Shown: positions 8,522 to 17,587 of the stretch, one piece after another | Position numbering within the stretch: the stretch's first letter is position 1 | Layout: every line of letters begins with the position of its first letter | Origin: Pseudomonas sp. PH1b | Lineage (GTDB): Bacteria; Pseudomonadota; Gammaproteobacteria; Pseudomonadales; Pseudomonadaceae | DNA: 64,000 nucleotides | Direction: 5' to 3' | Assembly: GCF_000633395.1 (NCBI RefSeq) | Contig: NZ_AYMU01000020.1 | Coordinates: 372,001 to 436,000 of the forward strand | The notes under the pieces: generated by a model | Told to the model about the DNA's origin: nothing | The model's input: the letters and a program-made list of their open reading frames with translations, nothing else | The model's database searches: none | Program-made: the position numbers and the translations under genes

Positions 8522-9202
8522 ATGCCCCATATCCTGATTGTCGAAGACGAAGCGGCGATTGCCGACACGTTGATCTTTGCCCTGCAGGGCGAAGGCTTCA
8601 CCACCACCTGGTTGAGCCTGGGCCACGGCGCCCTGGAATATCAGCGGGCGACCCCGGCGGACCTGGTCATCCTCGATATCGGCCTGCCGGACATCAGCGG
8701 TTTTGAAACCTGCAAGCAGCTGCGGCGCTTCAGCGAAGTGCCGGTGATGTTCCTCAGCGCCCGGGACGCCGAGATCGATCGGGTCGTGGGCCTGGAGATC
8801 GGTGCCGACGATTACGTGGTCAAGCCGTTCAGCCCGCGGGAAGTGGCGGCGCGGGTCAAGGCGATCCTCAAGCGCATGGCGCCACGGACGCTGGTCGAAG
8901 CCCCCCCGGCGCTGTTCGTGATTGACCCGGAGCGGGTGCAGATCAGCTACCGGGGGCAGCCGTTGAGCCTGACCCGGCATGAGTTCCGTCTGCTGCAGTG
9001 CTTGCTGGAGCAGCCCGAGCGGGTGTTCAGCCGTGAGCAGTTGCTGGACGCCCTGGGGGTGATGGCGGATGTCGGCTACGAGCGCAATATCGACAGCCAT
9101 GTAAAAAGCCTGCGGGCCAAGCTGCGCCTGGTGGCGGCCCAGGCCGAGCCGATCCAGACCCACCGGGGCCTGGGCTACAGCTACAGCCCGGGTCACGCCT
9201 GA
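8522..9202 (+). CDS. creB: Two-component response regulator CreB
   Basis: 226-residue OmpR-type regulator: receiver domain with acidic pair E8/D9, phospho-acceptor Asp52 (LDIGLPD) and Lys in VKPFSPRE, then a winged-helix DNA-binding domain (SLTRHEFRLLQCLLEQPERVFSREQLLDAL). CreB (BlrA) acts with the sensor CreC. In pseudomonads the pair responds to penicillin-binding-protein inhibition and affects beta-lactam resistance and biofilm. The stop overlaps the creC start by one base. Confidence 0.92.
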   Translation: MPHILIVEDEAAIADTLIFALQGEGFTTTWLSLGHGALEYQRATPADLVILDIGLPDISGFETCKQLRRFSEVPVMFLSARDAEIDRVVGLEIGADDYVVKPFSPREVAARVKAILKRMAPRTLVEAPPALFVIDPERVQISYRGQPLSLTRHEFRLLQCLLEQPERVFSREQLLDALGVMADVGYERNIDSHVKSLRAKLRLVAAQAEPIQTHRGLGYSYSPGHA

Positions 9203-10620
9203 TGACCTTAGGGCTGCGGATCTTTCTGGTCTACCTGCTGTTCATCGGCCTGACCGGTTACTTCGTGTTGAATACGGTGATGCAGGAAATCCGTCCCGGG
9301 GTGCGCCAGTCCACCGAGGAAACCCTGGTGGACACCGCCAACCTGCTGGCGGAGATCCTGCGGGACGATTTCAAGGCCGGCACCCTGAGCGAGAACCGCT
9401 GGCCGGAGTTGTTGCGGGCCTATGGCGAACGCAAGCCGGCGGCGAGCATCTGGGGCCTGGCGAAGAACCAGGTCAACCACCGCATCTACGTGACCGATGC
9501 CCAGGGCAAGGTGGTCCTGGACTCCAGCGGCCTGGCGGTAGGCCAGGACTATTCGCGCTGGAACGATGTCTACCTGACCCTGCGCGGGCAATACGGCGCA
9601 CGTTCGAGCCGGGCCTTGCCGGACGATCCCAATTCCTCGGTGATGCACGTGGGCGCGCCGATCCGTGACAACGGCCAGATCATCGGGGTGGTCACCGTGG
9701 CCAAGCCCAACAGCTCCCTGCAGCCCTATGTCGACCGCACCGAGCGGCGGCTGCTGTGGTACGGCGCCGGGCTGATCGCCATGGGCCTGCTGCTCGGTGC
9801 GTTGCTGTCCTGGTGGCTGAGCGCCGCATTGCGGCGCATGACCGCCTACGCGTTAGCGGTGAGCGAGGGGCGCAGGGCCGAGCTGCCGCATTATCGCGGC
9901 GGGGAACTGGCGCAACTGGCCAGTGCGGTGGAGCACATGCGCACCCAGCTGGAGGGCAAGGCCTATGTCGAGCGTTACGTGCACACCTTGACCCATGAAC
10001 TGAAAAGCCCTCTGGCGGCAATCCGTGGGGCGGCGGAACTGTTGCAGAGCGAAATGCCTTTGGCGCAGCGCCAGCGATTCGTCGGCAATATCGACAGCGA
10101 AAGCGCGCGCATGCAGCACCTGATCGAACGCCTGCTGAACCTGGCGCAAGTGGAGCAGCGCCAGGGGCTGGAAGAGCGGGTCGAGGTGCCGTTGGCGCCG
10201 TTGTTCAAGGAGTTGCTCAATAGCCAGCATGGGCGCATCGAGGGCAAGCAGTTGCAGGTCGAGCAGGCGATCGCTGCGGACCTGATGTGGTCGGGAGAGC
10301 CGTTCCTGTTGCGCCAGGCCCTGGGCAACCTGCTGGCCAACGCCCTGGATTTCAGCCCTGTCGGCGGCCTGCTGCGCTGCACTGCGCAGCGTGTGGAAGA
10401 CGGCGTGGAATGGGTGCTGTTCAACCAGGGCGAGGCAATTCCCGATTACGCCCTGCCGCGCCTGTGCGAGCGGTTCTATTCCCTGCCGCGTCCCGACAGC
10501 GGGCGCAAGAGCACGGGCCTGGGGCTGAATTTCGTCGAAGAGGTGGTGCAACTGCACGGCGGCCAGATGCGCATCGAGAATGTGCCCGGTGGTGTCCAGG
10601 TGACCCTGCGTCTGCGCTGA
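9202..10620 (+). CDS. creC: Two-component sensor kinase CreC
   Basis: 472-residue inner-membrane histidine kinase. Transmembrane helices lie at about 5-25 and 184-206 and bracket a periplasmic sensor domain. HAMP-like segment, dimerisation motif THELKSPLAAIRGAAE with phospho-acceptor His265, N box (LLANALDFSP) and G boxes (KSTGLGLNFV) are present. Co-transcribed with creB. Confidence 0.92.
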   Translation: MTLGLRIFLVYLLFIGLTGYFVLNTVMQEIRPGVRQSTEETLVDTANLLAEILRDDFKAGTLSENRWPELLRAYGERKPAASIWGLAKNQVNHRIYVTDAQGKVVLDSSGLAVGQDYSRWNDVYLTLRGQYGARSSRALPDDPNSSVMHVGAPIRDNGQIIGVVTVAKPNSSLQPYVDRTERRLLWYGAGLIAMGLLLGALLSWWLSAALRRMTAYALAVSEGRRAELPHYRGGELAQLASAVEHMRTQLEGKAYVERYVHTLTHELKSPLAAIRGAAELLQSEMPLAQRQRFVGNIDSESARMQHLIERLLNLAQVEQRQGLEERVEVPLAPLFKELLNSQHGRIEGKQLQVEQAIAADLMWSGEPFLLRQALGNLLANALDFSPVGGLLRCTAQRVEDGVEWVLFNQGEAIPDYALPRLCERFYSLPRPDSGRKSTGLGLNFVEEVVQLHGGQMRIENVPGGVQVTLRLR

Positions 10621-10791
10621 TTCGTCTGGCGAGAGAGCCCGCCTCCGCTGGGGTGTTGGGCGCCTCAGGGGCCGTCACTGCCTCAGTGTTCCCCCTGGTT
10701 CCCGGCCCCAGGATTGACCAGCGCTGTGCATCGGGGCGCCGGCCGGCCGCGGGGAACAGGCCCACGCCACCGTCACGCTGGCCGGGGATTC

Positions 10792-10807
10792 TCCACAGAG
10801 TCTCCAC
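10792..10807 (+). promoter_or_regulatory. Candidate cre/blr tag upstream of creD
   Basis: Two direct TCCAC pentamers with exactly 11-bp periodicity (10792-10796 and 10803-10807) lie 66 bp before the creD start. The published CreB target is TTCAC-N6-TTCAC; each repeat here differs by one base. Placement in front of creD, the best-known CreB target, supports it. Confidence 0.5.
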
Positions 10808-10872
10808 ATTGCTTCCATCAAACCCCCATCCCCGCGCGCCAGACTCTCTCCCATTCGCACAAGGAGAGATCC

Positions 10873-12249
10873 ATGAACCGCAATCTGAGCTTCAAACTCG
10901 GGGCCATCGCCCTGTTGATTATCTTGTTGCTGATCCCGCTGATGATGATCGATGGCCTGATCTCCGAGCGTCAGCAACTGCGCGACGGCGTGCTTGAAGA
11001 CATCGCCCGCAGCTCCAGTACCCGCCAGCAGATCAGCGGGCCGGTGATGGTGGTGGATTACCGCAAGACCGTGCGCACCTGGAAGACCGACGAGAAAACC
11101 CAGAAGCGCTACCAGGAGGCCCATGAGAAACAGGGGCGGTTGTACTTCCTGCCGGAGCACTTCGAACTCGACGGCAAGGCCCAGACAGAGCTGCGGGCCC
11201 GGGGTATCTACGAGGCCCGGCTGTTCCATGCCGACAACCACATCAGCGGCCAGTTTGCCGTGCCCGAGCAGTACGGGATCAAGGACGACTTCGCCGATTA
11301 CCAGTTCGACGCGCCTTTCCTGGCGGTCGGTATCAGCGATATCCGCGGCATCGAGAACGCCCTGCAGTTGCAGCTCAACGGCCAGACCCTGGACTTTGCT
11401 CCGGGCACCTTCGTCAGTTGGCTGGACGAAGGTGTGCATGTGGTCTTGCCGCCCCTGGACGTGAAGAAAGCTACCCGCCTGGACTTCGCCTTCGACCTGC
11501 GCCTGCAGGGCACCGGGCAGTTGGAAGTGTTGCCGGTGGGCAAGACCAGCAAGGTGCGCCTGTCTGCCAACTGGCCCCATCCAAGCTTTATCGGCAACTA
11601 CCTGCCGGCCCAGCGCGAGGTCACTGAACAGGGTTTTGTCGCGGCCTGGCAGACCTCGTTTTTCTCCACCAACCTGCAACAGGCCATGGAGCGCTGCGCC
11701 GTCTCCAGCGAGTGCCATGACTTCAACGGCCGCAGCTTTGGCGTGAGCTTCATCGACCCGGTGGACCAGTACCTCAAGAGCGACCGGGCGATCAAGTACG
11801 CGTTGCTGTTCATCAGCCTGACCTTCGCCGGTTTCTTTCTCTTCGAAGTGCTCAAGAGCCTGTCGGTGCACCCGATCCAGTACGGCCTGGTGGGGGTGGC
11901 CCTGGCGTTCTTCTACCTGCTGCTGTTGTCACTGTCCGAGCACCTGGGCTTTGAGCTGGCCTATGGATTGTCCGCCGGTGCCTGTGTGCTGCTGATCGGT
12001 TTCTACGTCAGCCATGTGTTGCACAGCTGGCGCAACGGCGCGGCGTTCGCCGCTGCCCTGGCTGCCCTGTATGGCTTGCTGTACGGCCTGTTGAGCGCCG
12101 AGGACTATGCGCTGCTGATGGGCTCGCTGCTGCTGTTCGGCCTGCTGGGTGTGTTCATGGTGCTGACCCGCAAGCTGGACTGGTACGGCATTGGCTTGCG
12201 CAAGGAGCCGGCGCCCCTGTCGTTCGACCTGGAGGTGGGCCATGAGTAG
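10873..12249 (+). CDS. creD: Inner-membrane protein CreD
   Basis: 458 residues starting after a good AAGGAGAGATCC site. One N-terminal transmembrane helix (MNRNLSFKLGAIALLIILLLIPLMMIDGLI), a large periplasmic domain with the conserved VDYRKTVRTWK and FAFDLRLQGTGQLEVLPVG regions, then a C-terminal bundle of about five helices. CreD (CET inner-membrane protein) is induced by CreBC during beta-lactam stress. The 252-bp gap from creC with a cre-tag-like site suggests its own CreB-dependent promoter. Confidence 0.92.
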   Translation: MNRNLSFKLGAIALLIILLLIPLMMIDGLISERQQLRDGVLEDIARSSSTRQQISGPVMVVDYRKTVRTWKTDEKTQKRYQEAHEKQGRLYFLPEHFELDGKAQTELRARGIYEARLFHADNHISGQFAVPEQYGIKDDFADYQFDAPFLAVGISDIRGIENALQLQLNGQTLDFAPGTFVSWLDEGVHVVLPPLDVKKATRLDFAFDLRLQGTGQLEVLPVGKTSKVRLSANWPHPSFIGNYLPAQREVTEQGFVAAWQTSFFSTNLQQAMERCAVSSECHDFNGRSFGVSFIDPVDQYLKSDRAIKYALLFISLTFAGFFLFEVLKSLSVHPIQYGLVGVALAFFYLLLLSLSEHLGFELAYGLSAGACVLLIGFYVSHVLHSWRNGAAFAAALAALYGLLYGLLSAEDYALLMGSLLLFGLLGVFMVLTRKLDWYGIGLRKEPAPLSFDLEVGHE

Positions 12250-12423
12250 GTGGTTGGGACTGCGCGAGGATCAGTGTCTGCGCGAACACCTGGCAGTGCG
12301 GATCGCCGGCCTGTTTCCTCCTGCGGCGTACCGGCAGCCGCGTCGGCCGATCGGCCCCTGCAAAGAGCGGGAGGTGGTTGCAGGAGCCGGCCGGGTGGCG
12401 TCGTATTCGCCACGCTTCACCGA

Positions 12424-13053
12424 TTAGGCCGGCGGGCGGGTGTCGAGCATCGACCCACGCTGGCTGACCTCGGCGTACCAGGCGGCGAGTCTGGGCTGGT
12501 CCTGGCGCCAGTCCAGGTCCGGGTGGCGAAAGTCCAGGTAGGCCAGGGCACAGGCGACGCTGATGGCGGCCACATCGAAGTGGCTGGCCAGCTCGGCAAT
12601 GGCCTCGGCTTCAAGCACCGCCAGGGCGCGGCGGATCTTGTCGCGCTGGCCTTCGAGCCACTGCTCCCAGTGTTTTTCCGGGGCCCGCAGCGCCAGCTCG
12701 TAGCGGATCAGCACCGAGGCGTCCATGACTCCGTCGGCCAGGGCTGCCAGGGTCAGGCGCCGCCAGCGGGCCGGGCCTTCGCGAGGGATCAGCGGATTGC
12801 CGACATGTTGCTGGTCCAGGTAGTCGAGGATCACCCGGCTGTCGTACAGCACCTGGCCGTTATCCAGGCGCAGGGCGGGAATCTTGCCCAGGGGGTTGTC
12901 GTGGTTCAGCGCCGCATCCGGGTTGACCGGAGTCAGCTGGGACGCCTGCAGGGCCACGCGGTTCAACTGACCGGTTTCGTGCAGCAGCACCATGACTTTG
13001 CGTACATAAGGTGATGCCGGGTTGTGGAACAGCGTCATGCTGGGGGTGGACAT
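12424..13053 (-). CDS. Glutathione S-transferase family protein (YibF-like)
   Basis: 209 residues. N-terminal thioredoxin-like domain (MTLFHNPASPYVRKVMVLLHETG; Ser in NPASPYVRK is the likely catalytic residue), the cis-Pro segment GKIPALRLDNGQVLYDSRVILDYLD binding the gamma-glutamyl group, and an all-helical C-terminal domain. Start at 13053 (MSTPSMTL) rather than the longer frame. The physiological substrate is unknown. Confidence 0.9.
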   Translation of the reverse strand: MSTPSMTLFHNPASPYVRKVMVLLHETGQLNRVALQASQLTPVNPDAALNHDNPLGKIPALRLDNGQVLYDSRVILDYLDQQHVGNPLIPREGPARWRRLTLAALADGVMDASVLIRYELALRAPEKHWEQWLEGQRDKIRRALAVLEAEAIAELASHFDVAAISVACALAYLDFRHPDLDWRQDQPRLAAWYAEVSQRGSMLDTRPPA

Positions 13054-13162
13054 GAATATTCCTCGCGGGTGGGAGTGTGGCAAAGGCTCACGCCCCCGGG
13101 ATCTTAGCGCAGCCTGGAGCAGGGGCTACAGGGCGCAATGCAGGACAGGCAAGGAGTGAGGA

Positions 13163-13615
13163 ATGCGCGAACGGTATCTTAGACATGGGTTGTACAGCCT
13201 GGCCTTGACCCTGCTGGGCGGGCTGGCGGTGTACCTGGCCCTGCAGTACGAGTTTCGCCGTCATGGCGAGGGCGAGCCGGAGCTGATCATGGCATTTGCC
13301 TACATGGCCTGCTATTGGGCGCTGCCGGCCCTGGTATTGCCGGCTCTGGTGTACACCCTGCTGACCCTGTGGGGCCCCAACCCGGTGACCCAGCCCTGGC
13401 GCTGGGGCCTGGCGGCCAGTTATGTGCCGCTGCTGGGGCTGGCGCTGTTCAGCGTGCTGGTGGCCATCGAGGCACTGATGGAGAACCGCATGTTCATTCC
13501 GGTGATGCTGGTCGGCCTCGCGCTCTCGATGTACCTGTGGCGCGGTTTTCCGGCACCGGGCTCAGGCCGCAGGTTAGCGCCGCAGCAGGCCGCGCAGGGC
13601 GATCAGCGTCGGTAG
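13163..13615 (+). CDS. Hypothetical four-helix membrane protein, 150 aa
   Basis: No family recognised. Four hydrophobic segments (about 10-28, 43-66, 82-104, 112-128) with a charged, Gln-rich C-terminal tail. Starts after GGAGTGAGG. Its last 42 bp overlap, in convergent orientation, the 3' end of the small membrane-protein gene of the iron locus, so transcription from either side would read into the other. Confidence 0.65.
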   Translation: MRERYLRHGLYSLALTLLGGLAVYLALQYEFRRHGEGEPELIMAFAYMACYWALPALVLPALVYTLLTLWGPNPVTQPWRWGLAASYVPLLGLALFSVLVAIEALMENRMFIPVMLVGLALSMYLWRGFPAPGSGRRLAPQQAAQGDQRR

Positions 13616-13750
13616 GCCCAGGCCGATCCAGCTCAGGCTGTCCCAGACCCCGTCCCCCAGCAGCGCCGCAAACAGCCCGGCAGCGCTGAGCAGGGCGATC
13701 AGCGCCGGTAGGCCGAAGACCTTCCAGAAGTTTGACTGCCGGGGCTTCAT
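13574..13750 (-). CDS. Small membrane protein of the siderophore locus, 58 aa
   Basis: MKPRQSNFWKVFGLPALIAL... with two hydrophobic helices separated by the turn LLGDGVWDSLSWIGLG and a basic C-terminus. The start at 13750 overlaps the stop of the PepSY gene by 4 bp (ATGA), which strongly supports translation as the last gene of the iron operon. P. aeruginosa also has a small gene after foxB as I recall it. Function unknown; a partner of the PepSY protein is an inference. Confidence 0.7.
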   Translation of the reverse strand: MKPRQSNFWKVFGLPALIALLSAAGLFAALLGDGVWDSLSWIGLGLPTLIALRGLLRR

Positions 13751-14868
13751 GGCCGTGTCTCCGGGGAGGGCCTGCCGGCTCGGCGGCGGACGATCCACAG
13801 GTACAGGCCGCTGCCCAGGACGATGATGGTCAGCACGTCCATCGAGGCCCACAGCACCTTCATCGGCATGCCGCCGTAGTCACCGAAGTGCAGGGGCTGG
13901 GACATGCCCATGGCATCCATGTACCAGGGGCGCTCGGCCACCGCAGTGACCTCGAGGGTACTGGCGTCGATCAGTACCGGGGTCAGTAGGTGCGAGGTCA
14001 GGTGGCTGCCGCCCTTGAGGAACACCGCATAGTGATGCTCGCTGGAGAAACGGGTGCCGGGAAAGGCGATGAAGTCCGGTTGCATGCCCGGGACCACGTC
14101 CCTGGCGATTTCCAGCAGGCGGCTGGCCGGGGCCAGTTGGGCCAGTGGCGGAGCGTCGCGGTAGGGGGCGACCATGGCGCTCAGGCTGTCATTGCGCCAG
14201 GCGGCGATGATCAGGTCGGCGCAGGCGCTGATGACCCCGGTCACGCCCACCACCAGGGCCCAGGTCAGGGTTACCACGCCGATCAGGTTGTGCAGGTCGA
14301 GCCAGCGCAGGCGGCTGGACTTGTCCTGGCGCACCGTGGCGAATTTCAAGCGGCGCATGAACGGCAGGTAGAGCACCGTGCCGGAAATGATCGCCAGGAT
14401 GAACAGCAGGCCCATGAATGCCAGCAGCAGCTTGCCCGGCAGCCCGGCGAACATGTCCACGTGCAGGCGCAGCATGACCATCATCAGCCCGCCGTTGGCC
14501 GAGGGCATTTCCAGCGCCTCGCCGGTACGGGCATCGAGCATAAAGGTGTGGGATGAATTGGGTTCGGTGCCGGCGGTCCTGGCCATGATCGTCACCACCC
14601 CGTTGGGCTCGTCGTCTTCCCAGCCGAAGTACTGCATCACCTCGCCCGGGCGATGGGCTTGGGCGGCCTGCACCAGTTGCTGCAGGTCCAGGTGCGGGGT
14701 GCCGGCGGGCATGTCCCGCAGCTCGGGGGCGTCCCCCAGCAGGTGGTCGATCTCGTGGTGAAAGATCAGCGGCAGGCCGGTAAGCGCCAACAGCAGCAGG
14801 AATACGGTGCAGATCAGACTGGTCCAGGTGTGGATGAAGGACCAGCGGCGGATCGTCTTGCTTTTCAT
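13747..14868 (-). CDS. foxB: PepSY-associated transmembrane protein, FoxB/PiuB-like
   Basis: 373-residue inner-membrane protein with four transmembrane helices (near 13-35, 148-170, 196-218 and 340-360) and two periplasmic PepSY modules. His residues inside the membrane segments (e.g. SFIHTWTSL, FHHEIDHLL) resemble haem- or metal-binding sites of this family. In P. aeruginosa FoxB lies beside the ferrioxamine receptor foxA and is implicated in releasing or taking up iron from hydroxamate siderophores. Position 63 bp after the receptor gene fits. Confidence 0.8.
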   Translation of the reverse strand: MKSKTIRRWSFIHTWTSLICTVFLLLLALTGLPLIFHHEIDHLLGDAPELRDMPAGTPHLDLQQLVQAAQAHRPGEVMQYFGWEDDEPNGVVTIMARTAGTEPNSSHTFMLDARTGEALEMPSANGGLMMVMLRLHVDMFAGLPGKLLLAFMGLLFILAIISGTVLYLPFMRRLKFATVRQDKSSRLRWLDLHNLIGVVTLTWALVVGVTGVISACADLIIAAWRNDSLSAMVAPYRDAPPLAQLAPASRLLEIARDVVPGMQPDFIAFPGTRFSSEHHYAVFLKGGSHLTSHLLTPVLIDASTLEVTAVAERPWYMDAMGMSQPLHFGDYGGMPMKVLWASMDVLTIIVLGSGLYLWIVRRRAGRPSPETRP

Positions 14869-14931
14869 TTCTTTGCCTTCAGATGCACCAAAGCCGTCCT
14901 TGTCGGACGGCCTGGTGGTGAACTCAGCCGG

Positions 14932-17361
14932 TTACCATTGATAGGTGGCGCTGGCCACCACGCTGCGCTGGTCGCCGAAATAGCAGTAAGAGCCATCGCA
15001 GGTGGACAGGTAGTCCTTGTCGAACAGGTTGGTGGCATTGAGTTTCAGCGAGGCGCCCTTGAGGCTGCTGTCCAGGCGGCCGAGGTCGTAGTGCACGGCA
15101 GCGTCGAACACGGTGTACGCATTGGCCTTGCCCAGCCAGGTATTGCCCTGGTCGCCATAGGTATTGCCGGTATAGCGGGCACCGGCACCGATGCCGAATC
15201 CGTCGAGCACGCCACTGTGCCAGGTGTAGTCGGTCCACAGGGAGGCTTGCTGGTTGGGCATCAGTTGCAGGCGGTTGCCTTTATAGATGCCTTTTTGTAT
15301 CTCGGACTTGGCCAAGGTGTAGGCAGCGATGACCTTGAGGTTCTCGGTCACATCGGACACGGCTTCCAGCTCCAGGCCCTTGACCTTCACTTCACCGGTC
15401 TGGCTGGTGATCGACTCGCCCCCCGCCCCGATACTGGTCACCTGGACGTTTTTCTGGGTCAAGTCGTAGACCGCCGCACTCAGCAGCGTATTCGAACCTG
15501 GCGGCTGGTACTTGATGCCCAGTTCCCACTGCTTGCCCTCGGTAGGCTTGTAGGACTCGGTAGGCGAGGCACTGGCATTGCTGGCCGGCTGGAACGATTC
15601 GGCGTAGGACAGGTATGGCACCACACCGGAATCAAACACGTAGCTCAGCGCCGCATTGCCGCTGAAGTTCTTGCTGCGGTCGGTGTTGGTCACGTCGTTC
15701 TTGTTGAAGTAAGTGGTGCCTTGGTGCACCCAGTCTTCACGGCCACCCAGTGTCAGGCGCCATTTGTCCAGTGCCATCTGGTCCTGGACGTAGAGGCCGG
15801 TCTGCACGGTTTTCTGGTTGTAATCGTAGTAAGCACCGGAGCGCGCCGGGCGTACGATCGGCTGTCCATAGACCGGGTTGAAGATATTGGTCTTGCCACC
15901 GTCACCGTAGATCGACAGGTAGGAGGTGTCGGTGCGTTGGTGATCCAGGCCGATCAACAGGGTATGGCTGATGTCGCCGGTGGTGAAGTCGGCCTGGAAG
16001 TTGTTGTCGACGGCGAACTGGCCGATGTCTTCGTTCACGTTGGTCGAGGTACGGCTGATGTTACCCGCCGCATCTGCCGGGGAGTAGGCGTAGGAGCCAA
16101 CGGTCAGTTGCTGGAAGGCCAGCTCCGACTTGGTGTAGCGCAGGTTCTGGCGGAACTGCCAGACGTCGTTGAAACGGTGCTCGAAGGCATAACCCAGGGC
16201 GTAGTAGGTGCGATCATAGAACTCGTAGTCCGGGTCGCCGAGGTTCTTGTGATGGGAAACGTCGCCCAGGGGAGACTTGATCTTGGTGCCCTGGATTGGC
16301 ATGAACTGGCTGGTCGCCCCGGTATCGTCGCGGGTGAACTGCGAGAGCAGGGTGAGCTTGGTATCGGTGTCGATGTTCCAGGTCAGGCTGGGGGCGATGT
16401 TGTAGCGTTTGTTATCGATGTGATCGACCTGAGTGCCAGCATCCCGCACCACGCCGCTGAGGCCGTAGAGGAATTGCCCTTCATCATCGATCTTGCCGGT
16501 GCTGGCGAAATTGATCTGGCGATAGTTGTCGCTGCCGTACTGAATCTGCACGGCATGGCTGGCCTCGGCGCTGGGGCGTCGGCTGACCATGTCCAGCAGG
16601 CCACCCGGAGGGGTCTGGCCATAGACCGAGGACGCCGGGCCTCGCAGCAAGGCAAGGCGATCGAGGTTCCAGGTTTCTGCCTTCGGGTTGGCATACACGC
16701 CGCGAGGCAATGGCAGGCCGTCGAGGAATTGTGTGGGCTCGAAACCACGTACCAGCATCCAGTCGTAACGGGTATCGCTGCCATAGCTGGCGGAAACGAT
16801 ACCGGGCATGTAGCGAACCGCATCATCAAGATTCTGCACGTTGCGGTCTTCCATCTGCTGACGGGTAGCCACGGAGATCGAGCGCGGCGCCTCAACCAGA
16901 GCAGTGTCGGTCTTGGTGCCAGCGGCGGTGCGGGTGGCCACATAGCCTTCCACCGGGCCCCAGGCCGTTTCATTGCTGCCCTGGGCCGTGATACTGGTCT
17001 CCGGCAAGGCCACCACGCCTTCGGTGATGGCCACCAGGCTGTAGGTGCCGGCGCTGCTGTGCTCCAGTTGCAGGCCGGTGCCACGCAGGGCTTCGCGCAG
17101 GGCGCCCGGGGCGTCGAACTGGCCTTTGACCGGGGCCGAGGTCTTGCCCGCGGCCAGGGACGGATTCAGGCTCAGGGCCAGGCCGGCCTGGCTGGCGATC
17201 TGGTTCAGGGTGCTGGCCAGCGGGGCCGCCGGCAGGTTGTAGGCGCGCACGCTGGACGCCTGCTCGGCGGCAATCAGTGGCGAGCTGAGCAGGGGAGCGC
17301 TGAAGGCAATGGCAACGGCCAACAGGCTGGGGCGCAACAGGGTGTCTAGCGAGCGGGACAT
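14932..17361 (-). CDS. foxA: TonB-dependent siderophore receptor with signalling domain (FoxA-like)
   Basis: 809-residue outer-membrane receptor. Signal peptide to about residue 32, STN/secretin signalling domain (AYNLPAAPLASTLNQIASQAG..., ~38-88) that contacts the FecR-like regulator, plug domain (TDTALVEAPRSISVATRQQMED to LDMVSRRPSA) and a 22-strand barrel ending in the aromatic residue W (SATYQW). A cysteine pair near the end (CDGSYC) is typical of hydroxamate receptors. Gene order sigma - FecR - receptor - PepSY matches the ferrioxamine locus of P. aeruginosa. A ferrichrome receptor (FiuA type) is the main alternative. Confidence 0.75.
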   Translation of the reverse strand: MSRSLDTLLRPSLLAVAIAFSAPLLSSPLIAAEQASSVRAYNLPAAPLASTLNQIASQAGLALSLNPSLAAGKTSAPVKGQFDAPGALREALRGTGLQLEHSSAGTYSLVAITEGVVALPETSITAQGSNETAWGPVEGYVATRTAAGTKTDTALVEAPRSISVATRQQMEDRNVQNLDDAVRYMPGIVSASYGSDTRYDWMLVRGFEPTQFLDGLPLPRGVYANPKAETWNLDRLALLRGPASSVYGQTPPGGLLDMVSRRPSAEASHAVQIQYGSDNYRQINFASTGKIDDEGQFLYGLSGVVRDAGTQVDHIDNKRYNIAPSLTWNIDTDTKLTLLSQFTRDDTGATSQFMPIQGTKIKSPLGDVSHHKNLGDPDYEFYDRTYYALGYAFEHRFNDVWQFRQNLRYTKSELAFQQLTVGSYAYSPADAAGNISRTSTNVNEDIGQFAVDNNFQADFTTGDISHTLLIGLDHQRTDTSYLSIYGDGGKTNIFNPVYGQPIVRPARSGAYYDYNQKTVQTGLYVQDQMALDKWRLTLGGREDWVHQGTTYFNKNDVTNTDRSKNFSGNAALSYVFDSGVVPYLSYAESFQPASNASASPTESYKPTEGKQWELGIKYQPPGSNTLLSAAVYDLTQKNVQVTSIGAGGESITSQTGEVKVKGLELEAVSDVTENLKVIAAYTLAKSEIQKGIYKGNRLQLMPNQQASLWTDYTWHSGVLDGFGIGAGARYTGNTYGDQGNTWLGKANAYTVFDAAVHYDLGRLDSSLKGASLKLNATNLFDKDYLSTCDGSYCYFGDQRSVVASATYQW

Positions 17362-17587
17362 ACGGCAGCTCCTGAATGGAAATGTTTCGCAATTGCCTAT
17401 CTGCCGAACGAAACTGCAAAAGTGATAGAGCGAATTGAAAATAATTTAGATTCAGCAGCCGGCCCTGCTGAAAGCAGCGCCGTAGCAGGGCACGGAAGCC
17501 CGTGGCGTGCTGCGCTGCAGCCGCCATCCGTTGCGGGTTATCGAAGTTTTCTCGGGCCAGGCCCCGTGCCGGCCACGGGGCCGGGTT

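Noticed and set aside
12242..12427. 61-codon ORF (MSRWLGLREDQC...) overlapping the creD stop
   Set aside because: The overlapping ATG could be coupled to creD, but the composition is unlike a protein, no family fits and no hydrophobic or conserved segment is seen. Left out for lack of support.
14653..17349. 898-codon open frame antisense to the foxA-like receptor gene
   Set aside because: It mirrors a real gene with clear domains. The protein is low-complexity and family-less, as expected of antisense frames in GC-rich DNA.
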